From: JBGSIC01 sp041751875
GTDB lineage: Bacteria > Bdellovibrionota > FAC87 > UBA2466 > JACKAF01
Assembly (NCBI GenBank): GCA_041751875.1
Contig: JBGSIC010000029.1
Coordinates: forward strand, 372,001-436,000
Length of the DNA stretch: 64,000 nucleotides
Direction: 5' to 3'
Made by a program: the position numbers and the translations under genes. The notes beneath the pieces were generated by a model. It worked only from the letters and a program-made list of their open reading frames with translations, was not told the origin of the DNA and did no database searches. This document shows positions 9,391-18,200 of this stretch, one piece after another. Positions within the stretch are counted from its first letter, which is position 1; the number at the start of each line of letters is the position of its first letter.

Positions 9391-9419
9391 ATCTGAAAGG
9401 AGTTGTCTTAGATCTGAAA
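9391..9419 (+). promoter_or_regulatory. Direct repeat, possible enhancer sites for a sigma54 activator
   Basis: ATCTGAAA occurs at 9391-9398 and again at 9412-9419, 21 bases apart, which is about two helical turns and puts both copies on one face of the DNA. They lie 32 to 60 bases upstream of a sigma54-type promoter. Activator-binding function is an inference. Confidence 0.3.
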
Positions 9420-9450
9420 TGCTTTTGTGCGAACCTAGGCTCGAAATATT

Positions 9451-9466
9451 TGGCACTCCCTTTGCT
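9451..9466 (+). promoter_or_regulatory. Sigma54-type (-24/-12) promoter
   Basis: TGGCAC-N5-TTGCT gives the canonical GG-N10-GC arrangement of an RpoN promoter. It is followed, after a predicted start near 9477, by a leader of about 50 bases and the secreted protein gene at 9528. No other signal in the window matches the consensus as well. Confidence 0.7.
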
Positions 9467-9527
9467 CTAGTAATGGTTGAAGCGAGAGCTTCGGAAGAGA
9501 AACCATGAACCTTTCCAAAGGGGAGTT

Positions 9528-9884
9528 ATGAAAGCATTTGTAGCGGTGTTTGTCGGATTGTTAGTAACCAGTGTCGCATCGGCCAACCCTATCTTTCGCA
9601 TTGAAGTGGGGAAAGACTACCGAAGGTATTCCAATTCCGACCTTCAGGAACGGGTGTGGCGACTAGAGCACGCCGTGCAACAGCTCCAACAAAGAATATT
9701 TCAGATCGAAGCCAGTAACCAAGTTGTGGAACAGGAAGAAACCTGGATTTGTACCGTGACCTCGGGGGGACAATCGTTTAGTGGAACCGGGGCCACAAAG
9801 GCCGTCGCCATGAATAAAACGATGGAGAATTGTAGCGCCAAGGCAGATAGCTTCTTCTGCCGAGATCCAAAGTGCACACAGTAA
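9528..9884 (+). CDS. Small secreted coiled-coil protein with Cys-rich C-terminus
   Basis: I start the gene at the ATG at 9528, which is preceded by GGGGAG and begins a clean signal peptide ending in VASA. The frame is open further upstream to 9477 but that part overlaps the sigma54 promoter's start region. The mature protein of about 100 residues has a heptad-rich segment (RVWRLEHAVQQLQQRIFQIE), then a compact region with four cysteines (residues around WICTV, NCSAK, FFCRDPKC) that could form two disulfides. It is probably periplasmic or outer-membrane associated. Function unknown. Expression by sigma54 is suggested by the promoter at 9451. Confidence 0.7.
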   Translation: MKAFVAVFVGLLVTSVASANPIFRIEVGKDYRRYSNSDLQERVWRLEHAVQQLQQRIFQIEASNQVVEQEETWICTVTSGGQSFSGTGATKAVAMNKTMENCSAKADSFFCRDPKCTQ

Positions 9885-9896
9885 GTGAGGTGCAGG

Positions 9897-11333
9897 CTAG
9901 GGCTGTTCGCCTTCTGTCGCGGGCTCCACAAGCGGAAGAATGATCGCCATATCGATGGGCTTGTGAAGGACTCTATTGGTGCCGGGGAAACTATTCAGGT
10001 TGGAATCGGCTGTAAGAACGTGAATGAGCACTGTGGGGTTAATCGCTCGAATCTCTTCAACCGTTTCGCGAAGGGTGAGGCCCGGCATGTTCTTATCCAA
10101 AAAGATATGAGAAACCTGGGCAGAGTTGGCCTGAAGTACCTGAACGGCCGCATTACCAGAAGAAGCGGAATACACAGAGCGACCCGTGAGGGTTCTGTTC
10201 ATGACCAGGTGAGTGATGCGATCGTCATCAACGAGCAAAATGGTGCCGGAAGCCAGTGCGGGAATAGTTTCAACAAGAGGAGGGGATTCAGCGGCAGGCA
10301 TGAAAATTTTAAAGGTTGTTCCTTCGCCTAGCTCGCTTGTTACTGCTACCAGCCCATCATGTTCCGACACAATATGAAGGGTGGAAGAAAGCCCCAAGCC
10401 TCGCCCATTTTGTTCAGGACGAGTGGTAAATCCGGCACCGAAAACTTTCGGTAGGACATCGGGCGCGATTCCCACGCCATTATCTTTCACCGAGAGAACA
10501 ATATACTGATCAATCGGTGAGGCATTGTCATTAAGGGCTTGGCCCATGGAGTTGAGCGAATCACTACTAACGAGTTCTGCGCTTAATGTAATCTTGCCCC
10601 TATCGTGCTTAATGGCGTGTTTGGCGTTAGTGCATAAATTCAACAGGGCGCGCGATAGAGCTATCGGATCCGCATTCATCGAAGGCAGACTAATGTCCGC
10701 GCTCCACTCAATTTCGGGATGCCCAGGAATACTTAGAAGCTTTTTGATATCGCGGAAAAGTCTTCGTGCGCTGACGGTTTTTCTACGCAGAGGAAGAGGG
10801 TCAGCGGAAAGAAGACCTTCAACAATTTTGCGAGCGGCTACTAACCCTTCAATGGCTGCTTCTACGCCTTCCGCCATTTCCCTCGGGTCCAATGATTCGA
10901 GTTGGGAAAATCCGCCGGGAAGGCTGGCGGTGATACTAAGCAAATTTCCAATATCGTGAAAAGCTTCTGAGTAACCCAAGCCCGTTTCGCCGTCGGGATC
11001 TTCGCTGGTGGCAATTTCACTCATTTTCATCGCCGATCCAATCAAACCCGCATTGCGGTAGGCGATACGCGCCAAGAAATAATGAACCGTTTGAATATTG
11101 TTGGGTAACTGGTTCTCAAGAGTGGATTTTAGGGCCCTCAGTTCGGGCTCTAAATCCGCCAAGGAACTTTGAAACTGTTCGAGGGAAGATTGAAGGCTCT
11201 GCAAAACTAAGCGTTCGGCGCAACTGGCGCTTGCCTTATTCTTAGCGCCAATAAAGAGGTCATCGTTTGCGGACAGGGGACTTACCAGCAGGGCGAATAT
11301 GCAGAGTGCAAATTTATGTGCACGAAATAACAA
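9897..11333 (-). CDS. Hybrid histidine kinase-receiver with N-terminal signal peptide
   Basis: The 478-residue protein has an N-terminal signal-like segment (residues 1-23, ending SANDD), a helical region, a dimerisation segment with the probable phospho-His in SEAFHDIGNLLS (about residue 126), and a HATPase domain with N-box NLCTNAKHAI, DNGVGI and GRGLGLS. A C-terminal receiver carries ILLVDDD, the phospho-acceptor Asp in FLDKNMPG and the conserved Lys in LHKP. The TTG start is supported by AAGGAA upstream. The puzzle is topology: a cleavable or anchoring N-terminal signal with no further membrane segment would place the ATP-dependent part outside the cytoplasm. A later internal start would remove the signal. 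It is followed upstream on the same strand by exported-protein genes. Confidence 0.8.
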   Translation of the reverse strand: MLFRAHKFALCIFALLVSPLSANDDLFIGAKNKASASCAERLVLQSLQSSLEQFQSSLADLEPELRALKSTLENQLPNNIQTVHYFLARIAYRNAGLIGSAMKMSEIATSEDPDGETGLGYSEAFHDIGNLLSITASLPGGFSQLESLDPREMAEGVEAAIEGLVAARKIVEGLLSADPLPLRRKTVSARRLFRDIKKLLSIPGHPEIEWSADISLPSMNADPIALSRALLNLCTNAKHAIKHDRGKITLSAELVSSDSLNSMGQALNDNASPIDQYIVLSVKDNGVGIAPDVLPKVFGAGFTTRPEQNGRGLGLSSTLHIVSEHDGLVAVTSELGEGTTFKIFMPAAESPPLVETIPALASGTILLVDDDRITHLVMNRTLTGRSVYSASSGNAAVQVLQANSAQVSHIFLDKNMPGLTLRETVEEIRAINPTVLIHVLTADSNLNSFPGTNRVLHKPIDMAIILPLVEPATEGEQP

Positions 11334-11450
11334 AACTTTTCCTTCGTTCAGGCGTTAAAGGCGTGCCTGATGTAGCATTTTGGATGCGCCGGGTCAATGG
11401 CTCGGGCCAGGCTCTAGAACACATTTTATGGGGGTTTAGGCAGAGTTGGG

Positions 11451-12149
11451 CTATCGGACATTGTGAAGGAACTCAGCCTCCACCCTGAGGATCACGCTTT
11501 GGACGGCTTTGAGGGTCGCACGTCCATAGTCAGCCGCAGAAGGAGACATCCGAGAGAGGTACTCCCGGATGAAAGGGGGGACTCTTTCGTCGTGGGCGAG
11601 CGCAGGAAGCCGCTCTAAAATGGAACGCGATAGGGTTTGCGCTCGCCCCAGTGATTCGCCCTTCATGGGCACTTCCGCTTGGGCGAACTTCTCTTCGAGC
11701 TCCTTCATGGCCTCCAAGACGACTGAAGTGCGCATCAGCACGTCCTCTGAAAGTTCTTCACCCTCGGGGATAAACCTCAAGGTGGATTCCAAAATTTCAT
11801 CGTAATCGTCTCTGTCGACAAGAAACTGAACCCTAACCAATGATTCGAGATGTTCTTGAATGCGATCAAACTCCTCATAGCGAATCTTGTGAAGATTGCG
11901 TGGTTCGCTCGCTAAGCGGCTCTTGCCGTAGGTTTCTTCATCTGAAAGCAGTGCCACGTCGAGCGGCGAAAACGTGCCGCGCGTAGAATGGTTGATGTGT
12001 TCCATGTTGGAGAGAATCAAAAGTTTGCATCCAGGCGCAAAGTCCAAGCCTTCCACTTGTGACGAAAAGCCAAGATAAAAAAGCGTGATAATTTTAAAGA
12101 CGAATCCCACGGTAGAAGCTTTTGCAAAACTTGTTCCGCTCGCGTTCAT
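11451..12149 (-). CDS. Exported protein of unknown family, paralog of 13026-13778
   Basis: The 232-residue product has an N-terminal hydrophobic export segment (about residues 13-34) followed directly by the motif LDFAPGC. It shares colinear blocks with the gene at 13026-13778: DFAxGC, a STRG/SSRG turn, LSDxxxxxxxxRL, a FLxxRxDYDxI segment, LPxLAxDERVPxFxRxYL and a C-terminal FLxNVR. Even the first codons align (GTSFA versus GTNFA), confirming the ATG start. The mature part is rich in charged helices. I do not know the family. It lies between the signal-peptide kinase and a Spy-like protein gene. Confidence 0.65.
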   Translation of the reverse strand: MNASGTSFAKASTVGFVFKIITLFYLGFSSQVEGLDFAPGCKLLILSNMEHINHSTRGTFSPLDVALLSDEETYGKSRLASEPRNLHKIRYEEFDRIQEHLESLVRVQFLVDRDDYDEILESTLRFIPEGEELSEDVLMRTSVVLEAMKELEEKFAQAEVPMKGESLGRAQTLSRSILERLPALAHDERVPPFIREYLSRMSPSAADYGRATLKAVQSVILRVEAEFLHNVR

Positions 12150-12221
12150 TTTAACGCAGCCTAGTGGAGGTCAGGCGTTAGGGCATGAGTAGGCTCTAGG
12201 TGTTCCCAATTCGATACGTCA

Positions 12222-12257
12222 TAAAAAAACTCCGGCCAGCCTTTCGGCTAACCGGAG
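12222..12257 (-). terminator. Rho-independent terminator of the Spy-like gene
   Basis: Read on the minus strand, a 12-bp stem (arms 12230-12241 and 12246-12257, with two central U-G pairs) is closed by a GAAA loop and followed by a run of seven Ts (12223-12229). It sits 31 bases after the stop at 12288. Confidence 0.88.
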
Positions 12258-12287
12258 TAGATCACTTAGTGATACTGGTCGAACGAA

Positions 12288-12827
12288 CTACGGCTGAACG
12301 GGCGTGTGAGGGCCTTTGCCATGCTTTTCGCACATCTTTTTAAGGTGGTGATGCTTCATGTGGTCCTTCATCGCCTTCATGCATTTAAGCGCCGGGCGAC
12401 GTTGCTCGAGCGTTAACACGGTGAAGAGAAGCTCGTTCACAAAACCCAAGTGAGCCGAAACCGTGGCGGACGTGGTGGTGGCAAGAGCGGCGGCAGCGGC
12501 GTCAGCCTTGGCTTTGTCACCGGTGGTGTCCATGAGTGCAACGATATAGTCAATTTGAGCAATCTTGAAATCTGCTTCATCTTGGATCGTGGCTTTTTTG
12601 TGTGCGATAAAAGCGCTTCCGATAGCCTGTTTCTGTTCGTCCGTAAGATTAAGATCGCTGCAAGGTGCGCCACGGAGATTTTCTGTTTCACCGGTCAACG
12701 CGCCTTCAAGAGCTTGCAAATTGAACTGACCGTTGTGACCAAAGAAAGCATTGCGGTCTGCTTCTGTCGCTTGCGCGAATCCCGTACTTGTCGCTGTAAT
12801 AAACAACAACGTAATAAGTGTTCTCAT
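12288..12827 (-). CDS. Spy/CpxP-like periplasmic protein
   Basis: The start is the ATG at 12827, preceded by AAGGAAAA and opening a clear signal peptide (MRTLITLLFITATSTGFAQA). The longer frame upstream only covers promoter DNA. The mature protein of about 160 residues is helical. It has an LTDEQKQAI segment and a second LTLEQRRPA segment, matching the paired LTxxQ motifs of the Spy/CpxP family of small periplasmic chaperones and stress sensors. A His/Lys/Cys-rich tail (HHHLKKMCEKH) could bind metal. It is flanked by its own promoter and terminator, so it forms a single-gene unit inside the cluster of exported proteins. Confidence 0.72.
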   Translation of the reverse strand: MRTLITLLFITATSTGFAQATEADRNAFFGHNGQFNLQALEGALTGETENLRGAPCSDLNLTDEQKQAIGSAFIAHKKATIQDEADFKIAQIDYIVALMDTTGDKAKADAAAAALATTTSATVSAHLGFVNELLFTVLTLEQRRPALKCMKAMKDHMKHHHLKKMCEKHGKGPHTPVQP

Positions 12828-12885
12828 GAGAATTTTCCTTTTGTGAAAAAATTGGCTGAACGCCAAAGTTTGATAATGCGGAAAA

Positions 12886-12913
12886 ATCATAGCACTTAAA
12901 ACATTCCGATCAA
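12886..12913 (-). promoter_or_regulatory. Sigma70-type promoter of the Spy-like gene
   Basis: On the minus strand TTGATC (12908-12913) and TATGAT (12886-12891) are separated by 16 bases. The predicted start leaves a leader of about 50 bases before the ribosome site of the gene starting at 12827. Confidence 0.55.
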
Positions 12914-13025
12914 TGGAACGTCGAGACAGCATTAACACCTGTTAAGTCAAATTATGCGACGATAAATAGATGGCGCGTTAAAAGGTTACGGGTGGCGGAA
13001 TGGCGAGTGGTGTCACGTTTACGCT

Positions 13026-13778
13026 TCACTCTTCGCGGACGTTACTCAAAAACAGATCTTCGATTTGGTTTACAAGATTTTGAACCGCGTTGAGCGAGCC
13101 GGAGTCATAGCGGTCAGGATAAGTCGGAAGGCCTCGCAGGTACTGCCTCATAAATTCAGGTACGCGTTCATCTCTTGCTAATCTGGGGAGTTTGTCGAGA
13201 GTGCGCTGCCATATTTTTCGCGCCAAAAGAAGTTCTTTGCCAGTTAGAGGGGGAAGGCCTTGCCCACGTCCTCTCTCCAGAACAGCCATCGCATCGAGCA
13301 CTAACCACGAGCGATTAATATTTTCTCGGTTAAGCTCTTCGCCTCGAGGCAGATACTTTTCGGCGGAAGCAATAATTTGATCGTAGTCCTCTCGGCTCGT
13401 GAGAAATTCGCTGTGGGCAATTTTTTGTAGAGCCTGTTGAATTAATAGAAATGCCTCGTATCGTTCCATGTAGGGGTTGAGAAGTTGGCCATTGTCCCGA
13501 ACAAGATTGGGCTTGAGTCGGTTTTTGCTATGAAGTTCCTGATCGTCGGAAAGGACTGCATAATCTAAGTTCTGATCTTCCTTTTCTTTTGAGGACTCAC
13601 TATTTAGCCCACCGCGAGAGGACTCTGAAATTGCCTTCACGTTTGCCAAATATTCAAACCGGCAGCCGTCTGCGAAGTCATACCCGTACATTGGTAAAGC
13701 AAAGCCGATGAAGGCGAAAAATAGAATGAATTTACGTACCAGCACGCGCAGGAAATGTGCAAAATTTGTTCCGGTCAC
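13026..13778 (-). CDS. Exported protein of unknown family, paralog of 11451-12149
   Basis: The 250-residue product starts at a GTG (the paralog's ATG aligns within one or two codons) and has an export signal at about residues 10-31, then YDFADGC. It is the second member of the local two-gene family described at 11451-12149. The best conserved region is LPRLARDERVPEFMRQYL and the C-terminus FLSNVREE. It differs by an insertion of about 15 Ser/Glu/Lys-rich residues after the SSRG turn. No enzyme motif is visible. The single Cys after the export signal is conserved in both copies. Confidence 0.65.
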   Translation of the reverse strand: MTGTNFAHFLRVLVRKFILFFAFIGFALPMYGYDFADGCRFEYLANVKAISESSRGGLNSESSKEKEDQNLDYAVLSDDQELHSKNRLKPNLVRDNGQLLNPYMERYEAFLLIQQALQKIAHSEFLTSREDYDQIIASAEKYLPRGEELNRENINRSWLVLDAMAVLERGRGQGLPPLTGKELLLARKIWQRTLDKLPRLARDERVPEFMRQYLRGLPTYPDRYDSGSLNAVQNLVNQIEDLFLSNVREE

Positions 13779-13862
13779 GCACGCACAGTATACCGAATGA
13801 GTACGCAGAAAAGTGTCGTTAACATTGGGAGAACACTTGGCTTAGACACACAATTAAAGAGC

Positions 13863-14987
13863 TTACTGATAATCCCGGAAAAAGTTTCCCACCGAAACGC
13901 TTTGGACTTCGGCGTCGCCAGCACCCACTTTAAATTGGTAGGTGCCAGAAGAGAGATCTGGCTCGCCGCCTCCCATGAAGACAACGTCGGCCAACTGGTC
14001 CGTCTTTTTAGGGCCACTCAGTCCACCCGCAAGGTCACGCCTCTCTAGAAAAATGGTCATGGGGGTGTACTCACCCGTGTCGGGGCGATACCCAAAATGC
14101 ATTAGATTGTAGACTTTGTTGTTGTTTGCATCATAGTGGGCGATGTGTCCCACGGCGACGACGATTTCATTTCCATCGAGAGTGGGAATGGCGTAGGCGG
14201 CGTTTACCCCGCCCCATTCCCCATCAGCAAACTGACCTTCTAAAATGCGGCCTTTGGAGATCGCATCGGCGTTGAGGTCAGCCAGGGAATCAATCGTCAG
14301 CGCGCCAATTTTTCCCGGTCCTGCTACCCCTCCTTGAGGGCGCCTAAACACCAAAACTTTACCCGATTGCAACTCAACCAAACGCACATCTTTTTCTTTT
14401 TCTGGGCCGACGGCAAAGCGCTCGAGCGAACCGACCCCTTTGCCAAAATCTCTGTAGAACGCCGTGTGATACCCGAGGGGCAGTCCGGGTTGGTGGTAGG
14501 CCTCCACCATGGCAAGAGTGTGTTCGTTGCCAATGCGTGCATAGCTTGGGTCTTGGACCGCAACGATATTGCCTTTAGGGCCGAAAGTAAGGGCTCCTTT
14601 AACCGGGCGGCCGGCGGGTGTAAAAAATTTCACTTCCGATCCTTCTTCGATCTGTAAGTCTTCCACTCGCACGGCCATAATTTCTTGCAGAGGTTCTCCT
14701 GGGCGTACGCGTGCTGAGAAAAGTCCGGTGGGATTGTAGAAAGTTTTTCCCGGCGTCAGTGGCAAAGTAAAATGCATTCGCTCCGCTTCGGGAGACTTTA
14801 GTTCACCGGAGGCGATACGGTTGCGGTGCTCTTTTACCAGGTCAACTGCGGGGCGAGCCGTATGGGTACTTGACCAAGCAACGTCGGCGAGCGCAGAGAG
14901 GCCCATGCGACAAGGATCTTCCTTAGCGAATAAAAGGGACGGTTGGAGGAAACCTGCGCCTAAAATGGAAAGCCAAAAAAATTTCAA
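13863..14987 (-). CDS. DUF1861-family beta-propeller protein, exported
   Basis: The body of the protein matches my knowledge of the DUF1861 family: YHTAFYRDFGKGVGSLERF, KDVRLVELQSGKVLVFRRPQ, GKIGALTIDSLADL, the EWGGVNAAY block and a late DVVFMGG. Family members are five-bladed propellers related in fold to glycoside hydrolase/phosphorylase clans; a carbohydrate substrate is likely but not proven. I favour the TTG at 14987, which opens a normal signal peptide (MKFFWLSILGAGFLQ); the frame continues to 15071 and would give an unusually long N-terminal region. Most family members are cytosolic, so export is notable. Confidence 0.65.
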   Translation of the reverse strand: MKFFWLSILGAGFLQPSLLFAKEDPCRMGLSALADVAWSSTHTARPAVDLVKEHRNRIASGELKSPEAERMHFTLPLTPGKTFYNPTGLFSARVRPGEPLQEIMAVRVEDLQIEEGSEVKFFTPAGRPVKGALTFGPKGNIVAVQDPSYARIGNEHTLAMVEAYHQPGLPLGYHTAFYRDFGKGVGSLERFAVGPEKEKDVRLVELQSGKVLVFRRPQGGVAGPGKIGALTIDSLADLNADAISKGRILEGQFADGEWGGVNAAYAIPTLDGNEIVVAVGHIAHYDANNNKVYNLMHFGYRPDTGEYTPMTIFLERRDLAGGLSGPKKTDQLADVVFMGGGEPDLSSGTYQFKVGAGDAEVQSVSVGNFFRDYQ

Positions 14988-15237
14988 TGAGTACCCCACC
15001 CCATTCAGTGCAAGGCCGATGCCCAAGGAATTTCGCAATGGTATCGGCAGCCCACATTTTTTTTGTCTCACTTTACTAGCGTTACGTCTATCTATTGGGC
15101 GTATTCACGTTGATTCGCTAAAGGACGGAAAATAGAAAAAACCTTGATGCAAGTCGTCTCTCTGTCGTCGGAATGGAATGGCTAAGAGTTCTTTTCAAGC
15201 ATGCGCTGAAATTGTATTGTTATTCCCTAATCGTTAA

Positions 15238-18200
15238 ATGCCCCATTACCGTTTCATAGTTCTGACGCTTTGTGTCCTTTGTCTATCAGCTCAAGGGGAC
15301 TTGTTTGACTGGGGACGTTCGTCGGTTCCTATCTTTGAAGAACGAGACCAGTGGGGAAATGCCGGGGTTTTCACGCAGCCTGTTGGAGCAGGAGACGACG
15401 GCGTTCGTGCCACGGTGTATCAGTCTGATGGTAAACTCCTGGTGGCCGGATTTAGCCATAACGGGGCGCATAACGACATGGTCGTGATGCGCGTGCATCC
15501 CGACGGATCGCTGGATAGAACGTTTGGAACAAACGGTACAAGTCTACTGGGATTTCCAGGTGGCGAGTCGATTGCTCACGCCGTCGGGTTAGACACGCAA
15601 GGCCGCGTGTTAGTGGCAGGACGCGCCTGGGGCATGACAGACTATGATTTTGGTGTAGCACGCCTTTCCACCGATGGACTCCTCGACAGCTCTTTCAATG
15701 GCGGCCTTTTTACGGTGAATCTGGGAAGCGCGGACTTTGCCCGTGCCGTAAGCGCTGACTATGCGGGCCGGGTGGTTGTAGGAGGGTACACGAATCAACC
15801 TGGGCGCTGGGGAATGGCAGCGATTCGCCTTCTTTCGGATGGGACTTTGGATCCCGCTTTTAGCGGCGATGGCATGCAAATTACTTCCGTTCATACTGTG
15901 GCAGACATTGGTTACGCCCTTGTGATTCAAAGCGACAACAAAGTCGTTCTTACCGGCATGTCGCAAATCGGAGCGACACCTCGATTCGCGGTAGTTCGCT
16001 ATCTCACGAATGGAAACTTGGATAACACCTTCAGCGGTGACGGAATGGATGCGTGGGCGTTGGGGCTTTCCGATGATACCGCGTGGGGCGCTACCATTGG
16101 AACCAACGGCCACATCTATTTAGCGGGGCGCTCGCAGGTAGGCTCCGCGTACCGTATGGCAATCGCAAGTTATCTCCCGGACGGTACGCACAACGATTCC
16201 AACACTTTTGGGGTGGGCGCAAGTTCTGTGGCACGCGCCATTTCCCTTGATGGGCCAAAAAAATATTTGGGGGGAAGAGTCTGGGATGGGGCGGACTGGA
16301 ATATGGCGATGCTGAGGCTCGATTCCGCGAATGGATCGATTAGCTTGGATGCGAGTTTCAGTGGCACGGGTTACGCCATAACTTCTTTTGGCTCGGTAGA
16401 CGAGGTAGCCTACGGGATTGTCGTTCAGCCCGACAATAAAGTCGTGGCGGTGGGAAGTCGATACGGATCCAACGGCGATTTTTCCATTGCGCGTTTTAAT
16501 GAAAATGGTTCGCTTGATAATAGTTTTGATACCGACGGAAGAATCACCGTTCCCGTGGGAACGGGCATGGACGTTGCTTACGGGGCTGCCCTCCAAAGCG
16601 ATGGAAAAATTCTAGCCGGTGGACTTTCTTACAATGGCACCCGAAACCATTTTGCCCTTACCCGCCACCTTACTAATGGTGCTCTGGATACCAGCTTCAG
16701 CGGAGATGGGATCGTTATCACTTCAGTGGGTTCCGGAAATGCCGTAATCAATGCCGTTGCCGTGGCAACCAACTCGCGCATTTACGCAGCAGGGACAACT
16801 TACAGTGGGGCTAATGGAAATTTTGCGATCGCCCGTTATCACAGCAACGGAAATCTCGACACTAATTTTGGAACGGTAGGGATTGCGACCGCTGATTTCA
16901 ATGCCGCTGACGACGCTATCCACGGCATGGTGATTGATACTGCGGGACGGCTTGTGGTGGCCGGATATGCGGTCAACGGAACCAGCCGCGAGATGGCTGT
17001 AGCCCGCTTTCATACAACAGGAGTTTTAGATACTCACTTCTCCGGGGATGGAAAACAAACGGTTTCCTTTATTACGAGTAGTGATGACATCGCGTTTGGC
17101 GTGGCTCTTCAAGACGATGGAAGAATTGTTCTTGCGGGCCATACACACAATAACACCCAAACCCAGTTTGCGATTGCGCGATTGCTGACTAACGGTACCC
17201 TGGATAATTCCTTCGATACGGACGGCCGAGTCACGACGAGCATCGATACTACCCACGGTATACAGGCTCTAGCAGTCGCGCTTCAAACAAACGGAAATAT
17301 TGTAGTGGGAGGCCATTCTTTACAAATCCAAAACAGAGCTATACTGACCCGCTATCTCTCCAATGGGGCCATCGATACGAGTTTTTTCTCAGCGGGCTTT
17401 CTCACACAAGCGTTCACAAGTGGCGACAATATTATCTACGACGTGGCCGTTGATTCTAGTAATCGTATTGTGGCGGCGGGACACGCGATGAATGGCAATC
17501 TTGATTACTTGGCACTGCGTGTGGCGGAAGCAACAGGCTCTCAAATTGGGTTAGACAATACCTTTGGCAGCGGAGGTGTTTCCCTGACCCCTCTTAGCGC
17601 CGATGATGATATCGGTATCGCCATGGCGAATAGCGCGGGAAAACTGAGTTTGGTGGGGCGAAGTTTTAATGGAACAAACTTTGATTTCGCGTTTGCTCGT
17701 TACAACGCCGATGGAACGCTTGCCGGATCGGGATCCTTGGACGCCGGGTTTGGAACTGGCGGCGTAGTTACGACGGCAGTAAGTGCAAACAATGATCTCG
17801 CCCACGGGGTAGTGGTTCAAAGCGATCATCGCATTTTGGTCGCAGGTACCACAGACAATGGCACAAGCGATGATTTCTTGATTCTCCGCTACACGAGCGC
17901 GGGCGTTCTCGATGCTACTTTTAGTGGTGATGGGATTCAGACGACCTCGTTTGGCGCGGGAGACGACAAGGCGAATGACATCGCTATGGATTATGCGGGA
18001 AGAATTGTGGCAGTCGGCTCAAGTGAGGTGGGGGCGGGAAATCGCTTCGCGATCGCTAGGTATTTGAGTAACGGAACACTCGACAACGCCTTTGACAGCG
18101 ATGGTATGGTGCTCACCTCCTTTAGCACGGGAAACAATGACGTGGCAGTGGCGGTTGCCATCCAGACCGACAACAAAATTGTCGTGGGGGGACTCAGAGA

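Noticed and set aside
9477..9527. Upstream extension of the small secreted protein (start at 9477)
   Set aside because: It coincides with the predicted sigma54 transcription start and lacks a ribosome site, while the ATG at 9528 has one and begins the signal peptide.
12828..12938. N-terminal extension of the Spy-like protein to 12938
   Set aside because: That stretch contains the -10/-35 promoter elements and precedes a normal signal peptide with its own ribosome site.
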